From: Porphyromonas asaccharolytica DSM 20707
GTDB taxonomy: Bacteria > Bacteroidota > Bacteroidia > Bacteroidales > Porphyromonadaceae
DNA: 64,000 nucleotides
Direction of reading: 5' to 3'
Assembly: GCF_000212375.1 (NCBI RefSeq)
Contig: NC_015501.1
Coordinates: 1,550,001 to 1,614,000, forward strand
The notes below the pieces were generated by a model that was not told the DNA's origin, did not search any database, and was given only the letters and a program-made list of their open reading frames with translations. Within the stretch, counting starts at the first letter, position 1; each line of letters opens with the position of its first letter. Below are positions 28,597-37,789 of the stretch, one piece after another. The translations under genes were made by a program, and so were the position numbers.

Positions 28597-30792
28597 TTAT
28601 AGTTTAATGATGACCTCCTCGGAGTCTAAGTCTAGCAGTCGCATCACTCTAGCGATGCGATCGATGAGGGCTTGCGTATTCAACGTCGCATTGATACAAA
28701 TGCAGTCATCAGCAATGTCGCTCGTTTCCTTATAGCAATCCTTATTATCTATTGTCTTGTAGAGGTGCCTATAGCTTACCGGCTTTGACTTTAAATCCTT
28801 CCAAAGGATTAGAGCATCGGCTCTCCCAAGAACCTCTTTTTGATTGTCAAACAAGATACTCTTGGCCTGAGGGTGTTGATCGAAGAGATTCTTGAAAAAA
28901 AGAAGTAAGAGCGTCCTCCAAGACTTGACTTCAACTGTACTTCCAAATAGCACGACCGCTTTCGGCTTGCGCCCCGTGAGGATCGTCGGATCAGACTCCA
29001 GTGGGTAGAAGAGTGTCTCTGTTGCCTGCTTGTTGGCGTCCCTCCAATTGTTAGCTAGCTTGTACTCATCGGGCAGTGAGAAGGTGTCTAAGAAGAGACT
29101 GATCATACGATCTTGATGGTCGAGGATGCTTTCCTCACACCACTGCTCATACTGACAGATGTCATGGCTGTATCGTATGGTCGAGGTGGCGAGTCTTGAC
29201 TTCTTGTCGGCAAAAGACTTATTGCCCATCTCACTATTGAACTCCGTGAGTATCAGGTTGCCGATATTGTGCAGATAGTGCTGATGTACCTCCTCAGCCT
29301 TCTCCTCGCCCAGCTCGGAGCGCCACACCTCGTTGAGCGTCTGTGGCATAATGTGCTCGATGGTGACAGCCTTGTCCTTAAAGGGTACCGCTACCTTTGT
29401 GTGTTGCTCCTCCATCTTGCCTAGGATGAACTTGCTGTATTTATTTAGTCCTTTGTAAAAAGCGATGCGCTCCAAGGTGTCTCGCACCTCCTTGTCATTG
29501 GGAAAACGTAGGTGGTAGAACTGGTTGGCTAAAACATCCATGAGCGATGTCTGCTGGTTCGCTACGGCTGGAAGATAAGAGGTCAGTAGGGGAATGTTCA
29601 TATTCTCCCCAATCGTCAAGCTTAGGACACGCCGACGGATCAGGTAGGTACGTATGCTCTCTAGGGTTTCTATCAGCAAGGCACCACTGATGGTGGTCGC
29701 TGGAGCCTTGGCTTGATACATATGCAGTAGCTCTAGGACTACAGGCTTAAAGGCTTCGCTCGTGATGTCTTCGAAGATGTTGCACAGGAGCTCTCGGATC
29801 GTCTCGCTGTACGAGGTCGCGTCCTCGTAGTGCGATGGGTCTATGATGCTTAGGTAGCATGGCACATAGGACTGTATATCCTTTATAAAGGCGTCTCGGC
29901 TGGTGAAGGTCTGCTCGACGAACCCTTTGAACTGGTAGTAGAGCTCTTTGGTGTTGTTGTCGTTGACCACCTTGTAGGGCTTCTTGTCTCGGCACTGGAG
30001 GTAGTCACGAAAGAACTTAGAGAGATAAGCTTCTCCCAGTGGCTGCTCTATCTTAGGCTGCCACTCCTTATCGTAAGTTTTCGTCTGCTCCTTGCTAGGC
30101 ATCCCGAGTAAGATGTAGTTGCGGATAAGGTCCGATAGGGTGAGTGGCTTGCCGAGCGAATTAAGCGTCTCAAAGATAACCTGTGGGTCCTCGCCCTTGT
30201 AGGGTCTCTCATCAAGCAGGATGGTGACCACGTTGATCCGCTGCAGAGCTGTGATGAAGTGCCGTATGGTAAGCCCCTCGATCTGTAGCTTAGGAGTCAA
30301 GAGCTTGATGAAAAGCTTGTAGGCATCGGTTACCTTACCTGGGACTCGCTCCTCGTCGCCTCTCACCAATGCTCGATAAGCATCGAAGTCTGCCGTGACC
30401 TGCTTGAGCTTGACATGATCTTCAAACGAGGAGTTGCTACTCGTTAGCAATGTATTGGTCATGTCAGCCCTCTCTTGTGGATCTGTGGAGAGGTCGCGCA
30501 GAGCGATGCAGAAGAGGAGTGAGGTGGTGAGGCGTTGCTGTCCGTCGATGATGACATTGAGATTGATAAAGGAGCCCGTCGGCTCCGACTTGTAGACGAG
30601 CGTTCCGAAGAAGTGCTCTTGCTTATCCTTCTGCTTGGGGTCTAGCTCGGAGTGGACGAGTCGCATGACATCATCGAAGAATCGATATATCTGCTCCTTC
30701 TCCCAGGAGTAAGCTCTCTGGTAGGGAGGTATGAAGAATAGCGCCGTGTTGGGGCTAAGAGCGTTAAAAATGGAAGTATCTGAGGCCTTCAT
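28597..30792 (-). CDS. DUF262 + DUF1524 protein (GmrSD-like, possible type IV restriction)
   Basis: The 731-residue protein starts with a DUF262 (GmrS-type, ParB-fold) domain: PPYQRAYSWEKEQIYRF near residue 23 and the IIDGQQRLTT motif with DGQQR at 83-87. A DUF1524 (GmrD-type, His-Me finger) region follows, with EHIMPQ (His480) and NIGNLILTEFNSEMGNKSF about 40 residues later. The last ~120 residues form an extra alpha/beta domain I cannot name. Fused GmrSD proteins cut DNA carrying glucosylated or other modified bases, but many relatives are uncharacterised. It is not beside other defence genes: it lies between gcvT and comB, 16 bp upstream of comB, so it may share that transcript. Confidence 0.8.
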   Translation of the reverse strand: MKASDTSIFNALSPNTALFFIPPYQRAYSWEKEQIYRFFDDVMRLVHSELDPKQKDKQEHFFGTLVYKSEPTGSFINLNVIIDGQQRLTTSLLFCIALRDLSTDPQERADMTNTLLTSSNSSFEDHVKLKQVTADFDAYRALVRGDEERVPGKVTDAYKLFIKLLTPKLQIEGLTIRHFITALQRINVVTILLDERPYKGEDPQVIFETLNSLGKPLTLSDLIRNYILLGMPSKEQTKTYDKEWQPKIEQPLGEAYLSKFFRDYLQCRDKKPYKVVNDNNTKELYYQFKGFVEQTFTSRDAFIKDIQSYVPCYLSIIDPSHYEDATSYSETIRELLCNIFEDITSEAFKPVVLELLHMYQAKAPATTISGALLIETLESIRTYLIRRRVLSLTIGENMNIPLLTSYLPAVANQQTSLMDVLANQFYHLRFPNDKEVRDTLERIAFYKGLNKYSKFILGKMEEQHTKVAVPFKDKAVTIEHIMPQTLNEVWRSELGEEKAEEVHQHYLHNIGNLILTEFNSEMGNKSFADKKSRLATSTIRYSHDICQYEQWCEESILDHQDRMISLFLDTFSLPDEYKLANNWRDANKQATETLFYPLESDPTILTGRKPKAVVLFGSTVEVKSWRTLLLLFFKNLFDQHPQAKSILFDNQKEVLGRADALILWKDLKSKPVSYRHLYKTIDNKDCYKETSDIADDCICINATLNTQALIDRIARVMRLLDLDSEEVIIKL

Positions 30793-30834
30793 CGGATGGA
30801 ATTAGCGAATTGGTAGGGGAGTAGGTCGTATTGT

Positions 30835-30880
30835 CAAAGCCCTCCACGAGTGAGGCAGAGATGCTCAGTGGAGGGCTTTG
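30835..30880 (-). terminator. Terminator of gcvT
   Basis: CAAAGCCCTCCAC (30835-30847) and GTGGAGGGCTTTG (30868-30880) are a perfect 13-bp inverted repeat about 45 bp after the gcvT stop. The Ts are mostly within the stem, so efficiency is uncertain. It also precedes the DUF262 gene start by 42 bp. Confidence 0.65.
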
Positions 30881-30925
30881 CTTAGCGTGCTGCTTGTAGC
30901 TTGAGTAGCTTAGCGCAGCGTGTGA

Positions 30926-32017
30926 TTACTTGCGGAAGGGGGGCTTGACCACCTTCGCCTCTAGGTTGCGCTTGCGGACGGCGATGTAGATCTTGCTGTC
31001 TATCTTGCTGTACTCCGTAGAGACGTAGCCCATACCAATGCCCACTTTGAGTGCGGGAGACATAGTACCAGAGGTGACGACACCGATCTTCTCGCCAGCC
31101 TCGTTGACTATGTCGTAGTGCTGACGGGGGATGCCCTTGTCGACCATTTCGAAAGCGACGAGCTTGCGTGTCAAGCCCTCAGCCTTCTGCTTGAGCAGAG
31201 CCTCACGACCTACTAGGTCGGGTTTATTGTCCGTGAGCTTGGTGATCCAGCCTAGGCCACTCTCCAGTGACGTGTGCTGATCGTCGATGTCATTGCCGTA
31301 GAGGCAGAAGCCAGCCTCCAGACGAAGCGTGTCACGTGCACCCAGACCAGCCGGCATGATGCCCTCGGGCTTGCCAGCCTCAAAGATAGCGTCCCAGATC
31401 TTGTCTGCATATTGAGGGAAGAAGTAGAGCTCGAAGCCGCCGCAACCCGTGTAGCCCGTGTTGGAGATGATCACGTTGGGGCAGTCTGCGAAAGTGCCCA
31501 CCTTAAAGTGGTAGTAGGGGATGTCGAGCAGGTTGATGTCCGTCAGACGCTGTAGTACTTGTGTAGCCTTGGGGCCTTGTACGGCTAGCTGTCCGATCTT
31601 TGCGGAGCCGTCCTCTAGGTCAGCACCCATATCGTTTTGCTTGAGGCACCATGCCCAGTCCTTGACGACGTTAGCAGCGTTGGGGACGAGCATGTACTTG
31701 TTCTCTTCGTAGCGGTATACGAGGAAGTCGTCTAGGAGTGTACCCTGCTCTGTCGTGAAGCAGCTGTACTGTATCTGCCCCACTTCTAGCTTGGAGGCAT
31801 CGTTGCTAGATACTTTCTGGAGGAATTCGAGAGCCTTCGGTCCCTTGACCCAAAACTCTCCCATGTGTGACACGTCAAAGACGCCGACGCCGTTGATCAC
31901 ATTCATATGCTCCTCAAGGATCCCCGTAGGATACTCGATAGGCATATTGTAGCCTGCGAAGTCGTGCATCTTAGCACCCAGTGCTATGTGTCGATCTGTA
32001 AATGGAGTAGTCTTCAT
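30926..32017 (-). CDS. gcvT: Glycine cleavage system T protein (aminomethyltransferase)
   Basis: The 363-residue protein matches GcvT over its full length: [35 protein letters not shown], the [14 protein letters not shown] segment and [23 protein letters not shown]. It transfers the methylene group from the lipoylated H protein to tetrahydrofolate. The other glycine-cleavage genes are not in the window. A -7 promoter lies 61 bp upstream and a terminator follows, so it is probably monocistronic. Confidence 0.96.
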   Translation of the reverse strand: MKTTPFTDRHIALGAKMHDFAGYNMPIEYPTGILEEHMNVINGVGVFDVSHMGEFWVKGPKALEFLQKVSSNDASKLEVGQIQYSCFTTEQGTLLDDFLVYRYEENKYMLVPNAANVVKDWAWCLKQNDMGADLEDGSAKIGQLAVQGPKATQVLQRLTDINLLDIPYYHFKVGTFADCPNVIISNTGYTGCGGFELYFFPQYADKIWDAIFEAGKPEGIMPAGLGARDTLRLEAGFCLYGNDIDDQHTSLESGLGWITKLTDNKPDLVGREALLKQKAEGLTRKLVAFEMVDKGIPRQHYDIVNEAGEKIGVVTSGTMSPALKVGIGMGYVSTEYSKIDSKIYIAVRKRNLEAKVVKPPFRK

Positions 32018-32077
32018 AATGGTATGATGTTATTGATTGATCTGTATTGAATTAGTGAGCTAAGCTCGTTCGCTCCC

Positions 32078-32085
32078 CAAAGATA
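32078..32085 (-). promoter_or_regulatory. Predicted -7 element of gcvT
   Basis: TATCTTTG on the minus strand fits TAnnTTTG, 61 bp before the gcvT ATG. No glycine riboswitch was recognised in the leader. Confidence 0.45.
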
Positions 32086-32237
32086 GTGAAAATGGAGATA
32101 CTAACCTTTTAGGAACAAGTCCATATAGCGAAATGTATATGCAACGATGATCTGTGTCATGCTTTTTGTGCGATGAAGACCTTTTAGGATAGAAACTGCC
32201 GAAGTGTATGTGTCACACATCGTTAACATCTTTGGAG

Positions 32238-32245
32238 TACCTTTG
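32238..32245 (+). promoter_or_regulatory. Predicted -7 element of the TonB-dependent receptor
   Basis: TACCTTTG fits TAnnTTTG and lies 29 bp before the ATG at 32274, giving a short leader of about 22 nt. No clear TTTG lies 19 bp upstream, which may mean an activator is needed. Confidence 0.5.
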
Positions 32246-32273
32246 CGGGTGAAATCAATCATCTCAAACTCGT

Positions 32274-34694
32274 ATGAAACATCTTACTAAGCTCGTCTTA
32301 CTTATCATTACCCTTGCATTTACCGCTTATCTAAATGCTCGGTTGAATGCTCAGGAGCCCTTTACACAAGAGGTGCGCGGAGAGGTCATCTCCACACTCC
32401 CTGACGATACGATTGTTGGAGCCTCAATCGTATTAGTCGGTAGTGATCCACTCGTAGGGACAACGACAGGTGCGGATCAGAAGTTCTCTCTACGGCTACC
32501 AGTCGGTCGTTGCTCCTTGCAGATTAGTTGTGTAGGCTATGAATCACAGGAGGTAGACCTCCTCGTTGTAGCGGGCAAGCAGAGCGTGCTTCATATAGCT
32601 TTGACACCATCTGATACCAAGCTCGATGCCGTGGTCGTGACAGCTCCGTATGACAAGAGTACTCCTACGAATAGACTCAGCTTGGCTGGAGCGCGTAGCT
32701 TTAGCGTTGATGAGGCGTATCGCTTCGCTGCTTCTCTAGGTGACCCTGCTCGTATGGTGCGTAGCTTTGCTGGCATCATGCCTGTCAACGACTCTCGCAA
32801 TGATATCATCATACGAGGTAATTCGCCCGTTGGGGTGCAGTGGATCCTAGATGGTATCGAGATTAGTAACCCCAACCACTTTAATACAGGTGTCGGTATG
32901 ACTGGTGGACAGGTAAGCTATCTGAATACCAATCTGCTGACCAACTCGGACTTTCACCTGAGTGCTTGGCCAGCCCCTTATGGCAATGCACTCTCAGGCA
33001 TCTTCGACTTGCATCTGCGTCAGGGAAATCTAGAGCGACATGAGTTTTGGATACAGTCAGGCTTCACTGGACTAGAGCTAGGTGCTGAGGGGTACCTGCG
33101 TAAGGGGAGTCAATCGTCTTACCTTGCTTCTTATCGCTACTCAGTTCCTGACATCATGCATGCTCTAGGCTTTAAGATGCCAGTGGTGCCACGCTATCAA
33201 GACTTCACGACGAAGCTCCACTTCGACCTAGGGCATGGGCATACACTCTCTTTCGTTGGACTATTTAGCAAGAGTCATATAGGTTTTGCCACAAACGAAC
33301 TAGGAGACAATTTTGAATATGCCGACTACGACTTTAGTAAGCTTTCTTTCGCACAGCGCATAGCAATCAATTCGACAGCTTACATTGCAGGGCTGACACA
33401 TAGCGTACAATTTTCTTCTCGCACGTCACTCCGTACGCAGCTCTCCTTCGTACGCTCTGATACTGGTATGCCTGTTGATACGATGAACCTCCAAGGGGAC
33501 AAGCAGAATCCTCAGTGGCATGTCATGTGGTCGGAGGCTGCACAGGAGAATAGGTGGTCGCTTCACTCAGATCTTACATGGCATCCCAGTCGGGAGGGGC
33601 TACTCGTGGCAGGCATCAGAGGTGATCTCTTTGATGCGCACTATATGGAGCAAACGGCTGATAGCACCTTCGCTCAAGGCGTGCGAACGATTGCTGAGGA
33701 GAGTCCGCTCTATGGCTTAATCCGAGCCTATGGACAGTATCGTCATCGTCTGGGAAGTTACTGGACAGCCACATTGGGGCTACATGGTATGTATCTTACG
33801 ATCAATGATCGCTATGCTGTCGAGCCCCGTATGGGCATGCAGTATCAGCCAGCTCGCTCTCACACCATCGGTCTTGCTGCGGGGCTGTATAGTCAGATGC
33901 TCCCTCGCTCCTTCTACTTCATACGGCACTATACGCCAGAGGGTATAGAGTATCGCAATAAGCAGGTCGACTTCACACGCAGTGCGCAGGTGGATCTCTA
34001 CTACGACTGGGCTTTTGCGCCCAACTGGCATGCTAAGATAGAGGGATACTATCAGGAGCTATACAGGGTGCCAGTGGTCAATGACCCAAACTCTATATGG
34101 ACACTCCTAGAGATAGGAGGTGCTGGACAAAACTACATAGAGCGTCAGAGCGATCTAGTCAATAAGGGACGTGGTAGAAACTACGGTGTAGAGCTTACGG
34201 TGGAGAAGTTTTATAGCAACAACTACTACCTGCTCTTCAACGCATCACTCTACAGCTCGACCTATACGACAGGATTTCAGAAAGAGTGGTGGAGTACTGT
34301 CTTCGATGGTCGATACCTTGTCAATATGACGGGTGGATATGAGTGGAAGCTACCGAAGCACTGGGCTCTCTTTACCGATCTCAAGGCTTCCTATGCAGGA
34401 GGGATTCGCTATACACCGATACGAGAAGATCTATATAAGCAGAGTGGGTACATTGAGCTTGACAAGACGCAAGTCAATGCTCGTCAAGCCAAGGATTACC
34501 TTCGAGCAGACTTAAAGATAGGTGCTCGCCAGATAGGTCAGCGCATCACCCAAGAGTGGGCCATAGACCTGCAGAATGTGACGAATCGTAAGAATGTTAT
34601 GTCGATCCTCTTCGATAATGGTGAGTACTCGACGATGTACACGCAGGGCTTTATGCCGATGGTTACTTACAAGCTCTTTTTCTCCGCAAAATAA
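32274..34694 (+). CDS. TonB-dependent receptor with carboxypeptidase-like N-terminal domain
   Basis: The 806-residue protein has a signal peptide (about residues 1-26), then a carboxypeptidase-regulatory-like domain (about residues 33-112, VGASIVLVG ... ISCVGYESQEVDL). The TonB plug (about residues 130-240) has RSFAGIMPVNDSRNDIIIRG and QWILDGIEISNPNHF, and a C-terminal barrel ends in KLFFSAK. No SusD partner follows, so it is not a typical glycan-uptake pair. The ligand cannot be read from sequence. The neighbouring B12 riboswitch runs on the other strand and does not control this gene. It appears to be monocistronic. Confidence 0.9.
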   Translation: MKHLTKLVLLIITLAFTAYLNARLNAQEPFTQEVRGEVISTLPDDTIVGASIVLVGSDPLVGTTTGADQKFSLRLPVGRCSLQISCVGYESQEVDLLVVAGKQSVLHIALTPSDTKLDAVVVTAPYDKSTPTNRLSLAGARSFSVDEAYRFAASLGDPARMVRSFAGIMPVNDSRNDIIIRGNSPVGVQWILDGIEISNPNHFNTGVGMTGGQVSYLNTNLLTNSDFHLSAWPAPYGNALSGIFDLHLRQGNLERHEFWIQSGFTGLELGAEGYLRKGSQSSYLASYRYSVPDIMHALGFKMPVVPRYQDFTTKLHFDLGHGHTLSFVGLFSKSHIGFATNELGDNFEYADYDFSKLSFAQRIAINSTAYIAGLTHSVQFSSRTSLRTQLSFVRSDTGMPVDTMNLQGDKQNPQWHVMWSEAAQENRWSLHSDLTWHPSREGLLVAGIRGDLFDAHYMEQTADSTFAQGVRTIAEESPLYGLIRAYGQYRHRLGSYWTATLGLHGMYLTINDRYAVEPRMGMQYQPARSHTIGLAAGLYSQMLPRSFYFIRHYTPEGIEYRNKQVDFTRSAQVDLYYDWAFAPNWHAKIEGYYQELYRVPVVNDPNSIWTLLEIGGAGQNYIERQSDLVNKGRGRNYGVELTVEKFYSNNYYLLFNASLYSSTYTTGFQKEWWSTVFDGRYLVNMTGGYEWKLPKHWALFTDLKASYAGGIRYTPIREDLYKQSGYIELDKTQVNARQAKDYLRADLKIGARQIGQRITQEWAIDLQNVTNRKNVMSILFDNGEYSTMYTQGFMPMVTYKLFFSAK

Positions 34695-34760
34695 CGAGGA
34701 TACAGTCAGCCTCCCTTATCGGGCAAAAAACTCGTGCTGGGTTAAGTGAAAAGTTTTCAT

Positions 34761-34768
34761 TACCTTTG
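34761..34768 (+). promoter_or_regulatory. Predicted -7 element of tRNA-Ala
   Basis: TACCTTTG matches TAnnTTTG, with transcription expected near 34775 and the mature tRNA beginning at 34810. A clear -33 box was not found. Confidence 0.5.
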
Positions 34769-34809
34769 TAGCACTTCGCAGAAGCCCCCTTGTTTGGGAG
34801 CTGACTCTT

Positions 34810-34886
34810 GGGGCATTAGCTCATCTGGCTAGAGCGCGACACTGGCAGTGTCGAGGTGATCGGTTCAAGTCCGATATGCTCCACCA
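34810..34886 (+). tRNA. tRNA-Ala (anticodon GGC)
   Basis: A complete cloverleaf can be drawn: acceptor GGGGCAT/ATGCTCC, D stem GCTC/GAGC, anticodon stem CGACA/TGTCG with loop CTGGCAG (anticodon GGC, reading GCC and GCU), and T stem ATCGG/CCGAT with loop TTCAAGT. The CCA end is encoded. It has its own promoter and a terminator directly after it. Confidence 0.97.
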
Positions 34887-34889
34887 CGG

Positions 34890-34929
34890 GAGGATGGTAC
34901 TATATTATATATAGCGTCATCCTCTTTTT
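34890..34929 (+). terminator. Terminator of tRNA-Ala
   Basis: GAGGATG (34890-34896) pairs with CATCCTC (34918-34924), followed at once by TTTTT. It begins 4 bp after the tRNA CCA end. Confidence 0.8.
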
Positions 34930-35021
34930 GTGTGACGATAGAGGACTTCGTGCAGATGCAGTCGTCAAAGGCTTACACGTATCATCGTTACTCGCAAGAC
35001 TTGCGGGATCAAAAAAAAAGA

Positions 35022-35064
35022 GAAGTCCACACGACAAGTACTCAGCGTACTGCGTGTGGACTTC
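35022..35064 (-). terminator. Strong terminator ending the minus-strand B12-riboswitch transcript
   Basis: GAAGTCCACACG (35022-35033) and CGTGTGGACTTC (35053-35064) are a perfect 12-bp inverted repeat. On the minus strand the stem is followed by TCT and then nine T residues (35011-35019). The loop contains a further short AGTAC/GTACT pairing. No protein gene lies upstream on this strand for over 1.2 kb, so it marks the end of the transcript started at about 36256. Confidence 0.85.
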
Positions 35065-36059
35065 AACTATTCGAATGCTCTTTGGGTAGCTATACCATCA
35101 CGATAGTGTGGAATAGCTTCTAGCAGGGTAGTGCGCCTTGCAGCGACCTCCCTAGAGTCTGTTAAACTGGTCAACAGGACTCTCCTAGAGCGGAACAGTG
35201 ACCACGATGCTTGTCTGGAGAGGGTATTGGGCTACGTGAGACTCTCTTCGTGGGAGAGTAGGGTGGTAGTCGCTGGTCTTTTTCAACACACACTTAACCT
35301 GTAACCAGTGGTACGCACCATACCTGTCTCTTAGTAGTGGATCCTCTCGACTTGAGAGTGTGAGGCTGTGACCTCACCTTAGGACTCGCATCATGATTTG
35401 CTCGGGGTGGCAAGAGGATCTATTGGTCTATCACCTAGCCTTGGGTAGACGAACTAGAACCTACAGCTTCTCCTCAAGTGGTAAGTATGTACAGTGGTCG
35501 CTCTGCTCGGAGTCTGCGGTGACACAGACTGATCTAGTTCGCACGCACTAGCGTAGTTGCATATAGGGACAACGGCATAGACGAGAGCCTGCTCTTATGC
35601 TTCCTCTTATTGTGACGATCAGACACCTAATTGATCTCGTGCGGCATGGGTGCTGTGATAGCACGCATACTTTTATGGTACTCATAGAGATCGCAGCAGC
35701 AAGACATTGCTCAATCACTTTATCGAAAACGTTCCCCTATTTAAAGTAAATGTCCTCCTATCTAGTCTCGTATAAGCATCCAAAGAGTCTCCTAGGTGCA
35801 TCGCTGTGATCAAAGCTTTTTGACTCGGAAGGTTGTGTCACAGCTACTGCTCGTATCAAAGAAAGCCGGTAGGCACTCAAGATGTCCCATTCAATACTCA
35901 TCGTGGTGTGATGCCTAGATGCATCGCTCGCATTGTAACATACATCTCCTGTCGCGCTCGACTCGGAGTAGCGAGGAGCGTACAGCTGAGGGAATAGAAG
36001 TCTCAGACTAGGATCTGAAAAGTGACGGTTATTTCCTTATGCTATACCTCGTAGCGCTT

Positions 36060-36250
36060 CAAGCCTTGCAGGTCTTCTGACTTACCTCATACAGACATCC
36101 CTTCCCACACCAATTAGACATGGTGCAGTGGTTATGATGCCTGCTTTGCGAGGATTACAGCAGCGGGACTGTTCAGGAGTTTCACCTGATTCCCTTTTAA
36201 GCCTTGAGGACTCCGAGCCCCTACTCGAGGGTTGAAAGAGTACTCTCAGC
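36060..36250 (-). promoter_or_regulatory. Cobalamin (B12) riboswitch
   Basis: Read on the minus strand the leader shows the conserved cobalamin aptamer text in order: AAAAGGGAATCAGGTGAAAC, CAGTCCCGCTGCTGTAATCC, CCACTG, GGGAAGGGATG, and GTCAGAAGACCTGC (the B12-box end, opposite strand GCAGGTCTTCTGAC at 36068-36081). Family, order and spacing fit class I cobalamin riboswitches. It starts within a few nucleotides of the predicted transcription start. No start codon or gene is visible where the regulated gene should begin, so its control is more likely over transcription of the downstream RNA. Confidence 0.93.
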
Positions 36251-36262
36251 ACAAAGCCACCA

Positions 36263-36293
36263 CAAAGGTACGATAACTTTCGAATATATCAAA
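36263..36293 (-). promoter_or_regulatory. Strong promoter of the B12-riboswitch transcript
   Basis: On the minus strand TTTG (36290-36293), a 19-bp spacer, and TACCTTTG (36263-36270) match the Bacteroidota primary-sigma promoter exactly. This is one of the two best promoters in the window. Confidence 0.8.
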
Positions 36294-36396
36294 GCTTCGG
36301 GCACCTTTTTTTGACGAAAAATGAAAACCTCTCCTCAAAGGGACCAACACGCTCCAAGTGGAGAGCTCGCAAGATATTGGTGCAGTAATGCAATCC

Positions 36397-36556
36397 CTAC
36401 GTGGATATTTCTCATTCTCCACGTGAGAAATGAAAATTCTCCACGTGGGCGTGATTCATTTCCTCCGAAGTTTCATTTGATTCCTCCGAAGTTTCATTTC
36501 TCGCCTACGTGGAGAATTTTTTTTCTCCACGTGGGGATTTTCTATTTCCTACGTGG
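36397..36556. repeat. Six-box CCACGTGG-type array, copy at 36.4 kb
   Basis: Boxes at 36397 (CTACGTGG), 36419 (CCACGTGA), 36441 (CCACGTGG), 36505 (CTACGTGG), 36527 (CCACGTGG) and 36549 (CTACGTGG) show the 22, 22, 64, 22, 22 spacing. The centre has two TCCTCCGAAG motifs separated by TTTCATTTGAT. It lies between the start of the B12-riboswitch unit and the asd promoter, 88 bp before the asd -33 box. No MITE-like arms are present. Confidence 0.92.
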
Positions 36557-36643
36557 ATATCTTTCTGATGTGTGTGCGGAGTGAAGGTCGTGTCTACGGA
36601 TCCTTTTTCTTAGTTGCGCGAGGTGATGTATGGTGGGTTACTT

Positions 36644-36674
36644 TTTGCCGATTGGTGTAGATTGGGTACTTTTG
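36644..36674 (+). promoter_or_regulatory. Strong promoter of the asd operon
   Basis: TTTG (36644-36647), a 19-bp spacer and TACTTTTG (36667-36674) match the Bacteroidota promoter consensus. Transcription would begin near 36681, with a leader of about 70 nt to the asd ATG at 36751. Confidence 0.75.
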
Positions 36675-36750
36675 CACTGGAGCTAGAGACAACTCTCTGA
36701 GCTTACGATCGTATAGACCTTAATTTCTAACTTTACAGAACGATAATAAT

Positions 36751-37767
36751 ATGAAGATAGCTATAGTAGGTGCCAGTGGAGCTGTGGGACGTGAGTTCCT
36801 ACGTCTCTTAGAGCATCGAGACTTCCCGATTGATGAGCTACGACTCTTTGGCTCGTCTCGCAGTGCAGGCAGTGAGATCACTTTCCGTGGTAAGGAATAC
36901 AAGATAAAGCTCCTAGCTCAAAACGATGACTTTAAGGATATTGACATCGCTTTTGTCTCTGCTGGGGGGCAGACGGCACTAGACTTCGCCAGTACGATCA
37001 CGAAGCATGGCGCTCTGATGATCGACAATTCGAGTGCCTTCCGTATGGATCCCGAGGTGCCGCTGGTCGTACCCGAGGTTAATGGGGCTGATGCGCTACA
37101 CCCTGCCAAGAGGATCATCGCTAACCCGAACTGCAGTACGATCCAGATGATCGTGGCTCTGGCTCCGATCCACGCTCTGAGTCCCATAGAGCGAGTTCAT
37201 GTGGCTACCTACCAGGCTGCTAGCGGTGCGGGTCACGATGCGATGTTAGAGCTGGAGGGACAGGTGCGTGACCAAGCGATGGGCAAGCCGCTTCAGACGA
37301 AGGCTTTCGGCAATCAACTCCTATATAATCTCATTCCGCAGATCGACATCTTTACGGACAATGACTACACGAAGGAGGAGATGAAGATGTACAATGAGAC
37401 CTGCAAGATCCTGCACAACGATGAGATACGTGTCAGTGCCACCTGCGTACGCGTCCCCGTGCTACGAGCTCATAGCGAGGCTATCTGGGTGAAGTGTGCT
37501 GAGCCACTTACGGTCGAGGCGGTACGCGAAGCAATGTCAAAGCAGAAGGGACTACTCTTGATGGATGATCCCGCCAAGCGTAGCTACCCGATGCCTCTAC
37601 ACTGTTCTATGCAGGAGCCTGTCTATGTGGGACGTCTGAGGGCTGATCTTGCCGAGCCAGGCTGTGTCACCTTCTGGTGCGTGGCTGACCAGATCATGAA
37701 GGGTGCTGCGCTCAATGCTATTCAGATTGCGGAGTACCTGATTCAGGAGGGTGCTTTTGCTAAGTAA
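36751..37767 (+). CDS. asd: Aspartate-semialdehyde dehydrogenase
   Basis: The 338-residue enzyme has the N-terminal Rossmann loop [12 protein letters not shown] and the active-site Cys128 in NPNCSTIQ, with the catalytic-domain segment [11 protein letters not shown] later. It reduces aspartyl phosphate to the semialdehyde for Lys, Met and Thr synthesis and for diaminopimelate. It is the first gene of a tight plus-strand run (next gene 22 bp downstream) that continues to about 41.7 kb. Full length. Confidence 0.96.
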   Translation: MKIAIVGASGAVGREFLRLLEHRDFPIDELRLFGSSRSAGSEITFRGKEYKIKLLAQNDDFKDIDIAFVSAGGQTALDFASTITKHGALMIDNSSAFRMDPEVPLVVPEVNGADALHPAKRIIANPNCSTIQMIVALAPIHALSPIERVHVATYQAASGAGHDAMLELEGQVRDQAMGKPLQTKAFGNQLLYNLIPQIDIFTDNDYTKEEMKMYNETCKILHNDEIRVSATCVRVPVLRAHSEAIWVKCAEPLTVEAVREAMSKQKGLLLMDDPAKRSYPMPLHCSMQEPVYVGRLRADLAEPGCVTFWCVADQIMKGAALNAIQIAEYLIQEGAFAK

Positions 37768-37789
37768 GCCTTGATCCATTAGAGTGCAT

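Larger units (their letters stand above)
35011..36256 (-). ncRNA. Predicted ~1.25-kb structured non-coding transcript led by a cobalamin riboswitch
   Basis: A near-ideal promoter (36263-36293) and a strong terminator (35022-35064) frame a minus-strand unit of about 1,245 nt. After the riboswitch (to about 36060), neither strand has an open frame of 60 codons or a recognisable protein trace. Clear self-complementary segments are present: 35141-35147/35269-35275 (CAGCGAC/GTCGCTG) enclosing hairpins 35154-35183 and 35231-35250, 35360-35377 (GTGAGG/CCTCAC), 35511-35530 (AGTCTG/CAGACT), 35449-35457 with 35534-35541, and 35633-35692 (GATCTC/GAGATC) enclosing GTGCT/AGCAC. A 15-bp direct repeat (CCTAGrTGCATCGCT) lies at 35791 and 35914. 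It could be a regulatory or scaffold RNA, or a heavily decayed B12-regulated gene. It does not resemble tmRNA, RNase P RNA or SRP RNA in the parts I can compare. Confidence 0.55.

Noticed and set aside
32238-32274. TonB-dependent receptor as the B12-riboswitch target
   Set aside because: The riboswitch is on the opposite strand, about 1.4 kb past the receptor's 3' end, and is read away from the asd side through the tRNA-facing terminator before reaching the receptor.
35121-35285. 5S-rRNA-like strings (GGAACAGTG, GGGAGAGTAGG) on the plus strand, followed by TTTTT
   Set aside because: Only short pieces match; the conserved 5S core and stem order cannot be drawn and there are no 16S or 23S genes nearby. 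The segment is treated as part of the structured minus-strand RNA, though a small plus-strand RNA remains possible.
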